Assembly: GCA_039587475.1 (NCBI GenBank)
Contig: JBDHIK010000007.1
Span: 9,327-73,326, forward strand
Origin: N074bin45 sp039587475
Lineage (GTDB): Bacteria > Gemmatimonadota > Gemmatimonadetes > Gemmatimonadales > GWC2-71-9
Direction: 5' to 3'
DNA length: 64,000 nucleotides
Both the position numbers and the translations under genes were made by a program. Shown piece by piece: positions 59,179-64,000 of this stretch. Every line of letters starts with the position of its first letter. The first letter of the stretch is position 1. A model generated the notes under the pieces. That model was given only the letters and a program-made list of their open reading frames with translations. It was not told the origin of the DNA and made no database searches.

Positions 59179-59430
59179 CTACGTGCCGGCGGCCAGGTGC
59201 CGTTCGATGAAGTCTGCCAGCTCGCCGACATTGGCGAGACCCGCGGCCTCCCCCGTCGTGAGCCGGATGCCGAATTGTTCCTCGACGGCAATTACCAGTT
59301 GCACGTGGGCGACGGAATCCCACCCGAGGACGTCAGCCGCGGTCGTTTCCCGCTGGAGGTCGATGGTGTCATCCTCGAACGTCTCGCGGATGATGGCCAG
59401 CAGTCTGGTCCAGGTGTCGTCATAGGTCAT
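59179..59430 (-). CDS. Free-standing acyl carrier protein of the MBOAT/FkbH locus
   Basis: 83 residues, four-helix carrier protein. The phosphopantetheine Ser39 lies in LGWDSVAHVQLVIAVEEQFGI. The ATG at 59430 is 2 nt after the FkbH stop. In FkbH pathways the carrier holds the glyceryl group as a thioester; in Dlt pathways DltC holds D-alanine. AcpS (23289-23675) or another phosphopantetheinyl transferase must activate it. It is the last gene of the operon. Confidence 0.9.
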   Translation of the reverse strand: MTYDDTWTRLLAIIRETFEDDTIDLQRETTAADVLGWDSVAHVQLVIAVEEQFGIRLTTGEAAGLANVGELADFIERHLAAGT

Positions 59431-59432
59431 GG

Positions 59433-61280
59433 TCAATAGTCCTCCACGGATTCGACGAACGTCGTCGTGGGCCGGTAGTCGGCGAGGGCAAGTTCCCAGT
59501 CGGTGCTCCCGTCCTCGTGCCGGACCGTGCATGTGAAGCCGAGACGTTCGTACAGATCGGCCACCAATTTGTTCTTCGCCGTCGGGATGTAGCGGCCGCA
59601 CACGCGATCGATGCCGTGTGACTTGGCCTGCTCGGCGACGTAGTTCATGAGATGATGCTCGATGCCGCGGTTGAAGACCCGGCAGCTCATCAACCATTGC
59701 TCGATTTCCAGTACCGTGCCTTCCATGTGGCCGTACCACACACTGATCAGCCCATTGTCCCCGAAGCGGTCTCCCAGCCTCACGTAGGCCGTCAGATAGT
59801 TGTCACCGCGCATCCGGGCCTCGATGGCGGACCGGTTTTCGCGCCGGGTCGTGAGGTTGAACTGGTTGGTCTTGTTGACCAGCTGGGTGATGCGGTCGAG
59901 ATGCCGGTCTTCGAACGGGCGAATCACCGCGCGCTGTTCCAGGGATTGGAGATAGGTCCCGTAGTCGTCAGCGCTGCTGCGCAGCTCCTCGCGCTGGGTG
60001 TTCGCCTGGTACTGCTGCGTTCGGAGGGTGTCCTCCTGGCTCAGGCGCGGGACCTCGAACCACCCGGCCGCATCGAGGATGCGGGCGTAGTCCGAAGGGT
60101 CGTCGGTCAATTCGACCACCGCGACTTCGGGCAGCAACTGCCGCACGATGGCCCGTTCGGCCGGATTGTCATCCACGAACACCATGGCGTCGAGGCCGAT
60201 ATTCAGATCCTGCGCGATGGCCCTGATGTTGTCGGGCTTCGGATCCCAGCTGGCCCGGAAGGCCGCGAAATCGTCCAGGGAGAGCACCATGTCCGGCAGC
60301 TCGGTGAATGGCGCCCTGGCGTTGTCCAGCTCGTTCTTGCTGCACACCGTCAGAATGATGCCACGGTCCTTCAACTGCTTCAGGTAGTCCTGGAACGCGA
60401 CGAATGCCTCCCCGACCGGGTTGCCCGCGCCCACCGCCAGGCCGGAGACGCCGTCGTCACCCACGACTCCGCCCCAGAGGGTGTTGTCGAGGTCCAGCAC
60501 GAGGCATTTCCGGCTGCCGCGAAAGATCGAGGCGATGAGGCGCGTCAGGCTTCTGGCGTATTCGATGCCGCTGCGGAAACTCATCGGCTGCTTGGCCTGG
60601 TACCACCACCGGTAGTCGACCCATCGGTCCAACCCGACCACCGAGGACATCATGTCCACGTCGTGCAGGACGACGTAGTCGGGGGCACGCGCCGCCAGTT
60701 GCCGGTTCATCTCGCCGATGAGGCGGTTTCGGTCTGCGGCCAGGCGTGGGGCCAGGCTGCCGTGCGGCCTGAGCGGCAGGCGATGCAGGGTGTCGGCGAT
60801 GATGTCGCACCCCATGTTGGCATGGGCGCTCTCGAACAGCGACAGCAGCCCGTCGACCCGACCCTGGGCCCAGGCGCCGGCGTCCCTTTCAGCTGCCGTC
60901 GCGGCGGGCCAGTCCTGAATGCCCAACGGCGACTGGACCACGGCAATGACGTCTGGACCGAACGCCGCGGTCCCACTGTCCGGTTGCAGGCATTCCCAGG
61001 CGAGGGTGTCGTAGCCGCCCAGGTGGACGCTGGGCCGTAGCCCGTGAGCCTCGAGCAGGAGTTCCACGATGGGCGCCAGGAATTCCGTGGTGGCATTGCC
61101 CAACAGCGCCACCCGGACGGCGTTGCCGTCCGTCGGCGCCAGGTGTGGCGCCAAGCGCTTGCGCCAGCGGACCAGGCTCATGACGGCCGTGTAGTCTTCC
61201 GCCTCGAGAGCAAGTTCGCGCACGCGCCGGGCCGCGCCGGGCCAGTCTTCCGCATCCCACAGAGCCTGAAGTTCGTCCAT
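59433..61280 (-). CDS. FkbH-like HAD-IIIC/GNAT enzyme, predicted to load glyceryl onto the ACP
   Basis: 615 residues from the ATG at 61280 (a TTG precedes it). N-terminal domain of about 240 residues (VRVALLGNATTEFLAPIV...), a HAD-IIIC domain with Asp263/Asp265 in CLVLDLDNTLWGGVVGDDG, VCSKNELDNA and MVFVDDNPAERA, then a GNAT-like domain with WLMSCRVFNRGIE (Cys533). FkbH relatives take 1,3-bisphosphoglycerate, remove a phosphate and transfer the glyceryl group to an ACP. The same family is known from methoxymalonyl-ACP synthesis, but no polyketide genes are here. It lies between the SGNH gene (21 nt) and the ACP gene (2 nt), in the place DltA would have in a dlt operon. Confidence 0.9.
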   Translation of the reverse strand: MDELQALWDAEDWPGAARRVRELALEAEDYTAVMSLVRWRKRLAPHLAPTDGNAVRVALLGNATTEFLAPIVELLLEAHGLRPSVHLGGYDTLAWECLQPDSGTAAFGPDVIAVVQSPLGIQDWPAATAAERDAGAWAQGRVDGLLSLFESAHANMGCDIIADTLHRLPLRPHGSLAPRLAADRNRLIGEMNRQLAARAPDYVVLHDVDMMSSVVGLDRWVDYRWWYQAKQPMSFRSGIEYARSLTRLIASIFRGSRKCLVLDLDNTLWGGVVGDDGVSGLAVGAGNPVGEAFVAFQDYLKQLKDRGIILTVCSKNELDNARAPFTELPDMVLSLDDFAAFRASWDPKPDNIRAIAQDLNIGLDAMVFVDDNPAERAIVRQLLPEVAVVELTDDPSDYARILDAAGWFEVPRLSQEDTLRTQQYQANTQREELRSSADDYGTYLQSLEQRAVIRPFEDRHLDRITQLVNKTNQFNLTTRRENRSAIEARMRGDNYLTAYVRLGDRFGDNGLISVWYGHMEGTVLEIEQWLMSCRVFNRGIEHHLMNYVAEQAKSHGIDRVCGRYIPTAKNKLVADLYERLGFTCTVRHEDGSTDWELALADYRPTTTFVESVEDY

Positions 61281-61301
61281 CAATCCGCGATTCCCTGGGG
61301 C

Positions 61302-62489
61302 TCACTCACCACCTGGTCCCGAGGCGTCGAAGCTCTCCAGGACCGCTCGCGTGATGATGTGCGCGCCCGCATACGTCGGGTGAATGTTGTCGTAGAACTG
61401 CTCGGCCGGCAGACGATCCCACAGGTCGATGACGGTGGCGTCAGGCCACTCCTCGGCGATCAATCGCCGATAGGAGTCGAGCGGTCCCTCCGGGTAGCGC
61501 GCCCGCGAGTCGGGGTGCTCCGGGACGTACACCAGCGTGAGGCCAATGCCGTGCTCCGCCAGCAACCCCTCGAAGCGGCGCAGCTGATACCGGACCATCG
61601 GTTCCTCTTCGAGAGGGTCCCATGCAAAGATCGGTCCCCAACGGTCGATGGCCGCCGCGGTCTTCTGCGCGGTGAGCGGCGGCATGAAGATCCGGTAGTA
61701 AGAGGACCGGTACGCCGGAAGCCAAAATCCGGCCGCGCCGCCGATGCCGCGGGACCGCACCCAGGACCAGGTCGTTCCCCAGTCCGCCTTGGACAGGGGC
61801 CGTCTGATGTGGTCGAACAATGGCAACGAGTCCTGAAAGCCCACTTTGACGACCTCGGGATCCATGAGGTGCTCGGCGCCCGCGGCCAGGGCGGTGCGGT
61901 GGCGCGGCTGCTGTTTGGTCCACCAGCGGAATCGCGCCAACAGGGCTTGAGGAACGGATTTCTGCGTCAAACTGGACCCGAGCTCGCCGGCCTGGATGCC
62001 GTAGAGGCGGCTGTAGCGGTCGAGTTGCCGGGTCAGGGGCGGATAGGCGTCGGGGTCCTCGTTGGGGCCGAAGCTGCGCGGGAAATTACCCAGAACGCGT
62101 TTGGTCATTCCGAACACGATGTGGTCCGGAAGGGCGTCTTCGCCGTAGACCCGGGCGATGTACTCCAGGCCCAGGGAGATCTCATCGAGCGTGCCGTTGC
62201 TGAGGCCCCCGTTGAGTACCCGACCACCCACCGCCCGGCTCATCACTTCGTACAGCATGCCTTCGCGTACCGCGGAACCGCCCACGACCAGGATCGTCGG
62301 ACCGTCCCGGCCGAACACCGTGGGGAGGAGCCAGCGCAGCGGGTCCTCGCCTGCCTGGTACGGGTAGGCGTCAAAGCGCGCCTCGGCCCAGGAGGCCAAC
62401 CGGCCCAGGCCGAGGCTCCACGCCGCCACCGTGGCGAGCGCAACCGCCAGGGCCCCGCCGGCCAGTCGGAGTCTGCTAGAACCCGGCAT
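61302..62489 (-). CDS. SGNH/DltD-like membrane-anchored acyltransferase
   Basis: 395 residues: N-terminal signal anchor (about 8-27), then an SGNH-type domain facing the periplasm. Ser72 in ILVVGGSAVREG corresponds to the catalytic Ser of block I, and Asp367-x-x-His370 in FYDNIHPTYAGAH to block V. A long variable middle part is present. In Dlt-like systems this protein takes the acyl group from the tyrosine shuttle motif and passes it to the polymer. The start overlaps the microprotein by 14 nt. Confidence 0.82.
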   Translation of the reverse strand: MPGSSRLRLAGGALAVALATVAAWSLGLGRLASWAEARFDAYPYQAGEDPLRWLLPTVFGRDGPTILVVGGSAVREGMLYEVMSRAVGGRVLNGGLSNGTLDEISLGLEYIARVYGEDALPDHIVFGMTKRVLGNFPRSFGPNEDPDAYPPLTRQLDRYSRLYGIQAGELGSSLTQKSVPQALLARFRWWTKQQPRHRTALAAGAEHLMDPEVVKVGFQDSLPLFDHIRRPLSKADWGTTWSWVRSRGIGGAAGFWLPAYRSSYYRIFMPPLTAQKTAAAIDRWGPIFAWDPLEEEPMVRYQLRRFEGLLAEHGIGLTLVYVPEHPDSRARYPEGPLDSYRRLIAEEWPDATVIDLWDRLPAEQFYDNIHPTYAGAHIITRAVLESFDASGPGGE

Positions 62490-62580
62490 AGACGAAATCC
62501 ATCCCGGCGCGTGCCAGGAGCATCAGGGCCAACACCAAGACGGCGATGGTCACCAGTCGCAAGGCGATACGGCGATTCAT
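62476..62580 (-). CDS. 34-residue DltX-like membrane microprotein with C-terminal FVYAGF shuttle motif
   Basis: Starts MNRRIALRLVTIAVLVLALM, one membrane helix with positive N terminus (cytoplasmic), and ends ARAGMDFVYAGF outside. The ATG overlaps the MBOAT stop as ATGA (62580-62577), and the 3' end overlaps the SGNH gene by 14 nt. The last six residues, F-V-Y-A-G-F, fit the hexapeptide of DltX (F-I-Y-N-E-F), whose Tyr carries the acyl group between the MBOAT and the second transferase. It is too short for normal gene calling, yet size, topology, position and C terminus all agree. Confidence 0.8.
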   Translation of the reverse strand: MNRRIALRLVTIAVLVLALMLLARAGMDFVYAGF

Positions 62581-63794
62581 GGGGTCAGCATCCCCGCGAA
62601 GAGCGCAAGGCCTTCGCGGGCTCCCAGTTGGAAGAAGACGAACGCGAAGGCGGTCGCGTTGAAGGTCACGACGATGGCGGTGACCGTGACGAGCGGTCGC
62701 TTGCGCCAGGCCGCCACACGCTTCCGGCCCCATCGCTTGATGAGCCAGGCGTCCCACAAGTGGTAGATCACCAGCAGAATCCCATGGGCCAGGCCGTAGA
62801 GCATGAACCCGGCCGTGGTACCATGCCAGAGGCCAGAGACGACCATGGTGACCATGAGGGCCAGCGCGACCGAGATCGTCGGGTGGTGCCTGAGGGATGG
62901 CCTTCGCAGGAACGATTTCAGGCTGGGAGTGAACACGTAATCCGTGAGCCACAGGGTGAGCGACCGGTGCTGGCGCAACCAGAAATCGGAGATGTTCCGC
63001 GACAGATACGGATGGTTGAAATTCTCCGGAGCCCGGACGCCGAGCAGGCTGCTCAGGCCGATCGCCACGTCACAGTACCCCGCGAAATTGAAGTACAGAA
63101 AGAAGTAGAAGGCGTAGACCTGCACCACGATCTCACCGAGCCCGGCGGACGGGAGGCCCGACCCCCAGGTCATCATGTAGGGCCGGACCCAGGCCGCCAG
63201 GACGAAGGCACGGAACAGGCCCCAGAGAATCCGGATCACGGCGTCGAGGTGTGCCTCGAACGTCAGCGGGATGGCCTGGCGCACGCCGCGCCACTGGTCC
63301 CGGTAGTCCTGATATCGCTGGATCGGGCCCATCATGAAGGTCGTGAAATTGAGGCTGTAGTTGAGGTACGTCATGGCGTCGAACTCGCCGAGAGTACCGC
63401 TCTGCGCTTCGATGACGACATGCAGGATCTTGAACAGGAGAAAGCTCAGCCCGATCGTGGCCAGGACCCCCGTCAGGAGATCGTCGGGCACGAACCAGCG
63501 AAGGAACCCGTAGTTCCGCATGTAGACGAACAGCAGGACGAACGCCGGGAGTCCAAGCGCCAGCCCCCAGCGTGGTGACCGCAGTGTTCCCCGGATCAAC
63601 AGGTATCCCAACGCCGTGAACGCCAGCGTGGACGCCGTGCCCTGCGGGCCCAGAAGGATGAATGCCAGGAACACCAGGTTGACGGCGAGGAATACGCCTT
63701 GGCGGACCAGCCCCCGGGCCAAGCCAAGAAGCACGACGGCGAGGCAGGACAGCGCCAGGAATTCCAGGGAAAGCAGGGGGAGGCTTGTGGTCAT
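62577..63794 (-). CDS. MBOAT-family O-acyltransferase (DltB/AlgI-like)
   Basis: 405 residues from the ATG at 63794, with about eleven hydrophobic segments. The MBOAT core includes YFFLYFNFAGYCDVAIGLSSLLG, PENFNHPYLSRNISDFWLRQHRSLTLWL and the invariant His324 in SGLWHGTTAGF. It would move an acyl group from a cytoplasmic ACP thioester across the membrane. The C terminus ends ...LALFAGMLTP and lacks a shuttle hexapeptide, which is instead on the overlapping microprotein. First gene of the operon seen; more genes may lie beyond the window edge. Confidence 0.92.
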   Translation of the reverse strand: MTTSLPLLSLEFLALSCLAVVLLGLARGLVRQGVFLAVNLVFLAFILLGPQGTASTLAFTALGYLLIRGTLRSPRWGLALGLPAFVLLFVYMRNYGFLRWFVPDDLLTGVLATIGLSFLLFKILHVVIEAQSGTLGEFDAMTYLNYSLNFTTFMMGPIQRYQDYRDQWRGVRQAIPLTFEAHLDAVIRILWGLFRAFVLAAWVRPYMMTWGSGLPSAGLGEIVVQVYAFYFFLYFNFAGYCDVAIGLSSLLGVRAPENFNHPYLSRNISDFWLRQHRSLTLWLTDYVFTPSLKSFLRRPSLRHHPTISVALALMVTMVVSGLWHGTTAGFMLYGLAHGILLVIYHLWDAWLIKRWGRKRVAAWRKRPLVTVTAIVVTFNATAFAFVFFQLGAREGLALFAGMLTP

Positions 63795-64000
63795 TGGTCG
63801 TTCAGTCGCTGCGCAAGGTCCATTCCACCCGAAGCCCAAATATGAAAAGGAGTTAGCCCGGGTCGCGGCCCGGTGCCAGCGCCCTGGGGCACCTCGACTC
63901 CGGAAGATAGCTGTTGCGGGGTCACGACACCGCTGAGCAGGTTCTGATGGCTACCGTACCTGGGGAGAGGACCTGCCGGCTTGGGCTGGGCATGGGCTGG
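63795..64000. other. Right-edge region upstream of the MBOAT gene; nothing certain seen
   Basis: 206 nt without a supported gene. CATATT on the minus strand (63844-63839) is a possible -10, but no -35 stands 16-18 nt before it. A plus-strand ATG near 63949 stays open to the edge for too few codons to judge. Confidence 0.3.

Noticed and set aside
59433..61280. FkbH as part of a polyketide methoxymalonyl pathway
   Set aside because: No dehydrogenases, methyltransferase or PKS modules nearby; the gene is locked into an MBOAT operon instead.
61044..63578. 844-codon open frame on the plus strand
   Set aside because: Antisense to the FkbH, SGNH and MBOAT genes, low-complexity Arg/Gly/His-rich translation, no domain.
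63616..63936. Plus-strand 106-codon frame at the right edge
   Set aside because: Mostly antisense to the start of the MBOAT gene and Arg-rich; no support.

Overview
The window is very G+C-rich, gene-dense DNA with no insertion sequences, prophage, CRISPR array, rRNA or recognisable tRNA genes. It is a chromosomal backbone segment of a Gram-negative (diderm) bacterium: there are TamA/TamB, an Omp85-like barrel, a heptosyltransferase, an MsbA-type exporter, Lgt and a lipoprotein. A short primary-type sigma factor without region 1.1 and a PorX-type response regulator point to the FCB superphylum. Gene content and base composition fit Gemmatimonadota best, but that is inference from recall, not a database result.

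Layout. 1-6213 (minus): sigma-70 factor, glycolate oxidase GlcD-GlcE-GlcF, YgfZ and the start of an SDR epimerase. 6497-9790 (minus): DacB carboxypeptidase, cobalamin adenosyltransferase, AroB. 10024-25838 (plus): TamA-TamB, lipid kinase, soluble multi-PAS histidine kinase, degenerate NtrC-type regulator, 8-Cys zinc protein, HAD phosphatase, hypothetical membrane protein, AcpS and a cytochrome c/FTR1 iron permease with a Fur-box-like palindrome. 39787-25846 (minus): 19 tightly packed housekeeping genes (yebC, ruvC, ruvA, zinc-ribbon ORF, ruvB, queA, tgt, yajC, def, fmt, thiE/tenI, thiS, thiG, rsmB, PASTA, rpe, tlpA, tsaD, lgt). 39938-48559: lipoprotein, heptosyltransferase, a frame-broken PorX, ABC exporter, glycosyltransferase, a patatin fused to a ferredoxin domain, and a class V aminotransferase. 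48562-54058: TyrS, class A PBP, amidohydrolase, HNH nuclease. 59113-54036 (minus): NtrY-NtrX-like pair, a bactofilin-like/Omp85 fusion and DUF4390. 63794-59179 (minus): MBOAT, a 34-residue membrane microprotein, SGNH protein, FkbH-like enzyme and acyl carrier protein.

The most interesting locus is the last one. It has the logic of the Dlt D-alanylation pathway (thioester carrier, MBOAT, microprotein with a C-terminal F-[IV]-Y-x-x-F hexapeptide, Ser transferase), but a FkbH-family enzyme stands where DltA would be. That predicts an envelope-acylation system loaded with a glyceryl-type group instead of D-alanine. Other points of note are the patatin-ferredoxin fusion, the likely 22-nt deletion that removes the Asp-His motif of PorX, the regulator lacking GAFTGA and Walker B, and a zinc-ribbon ORF nested between ruvA and ruvB.
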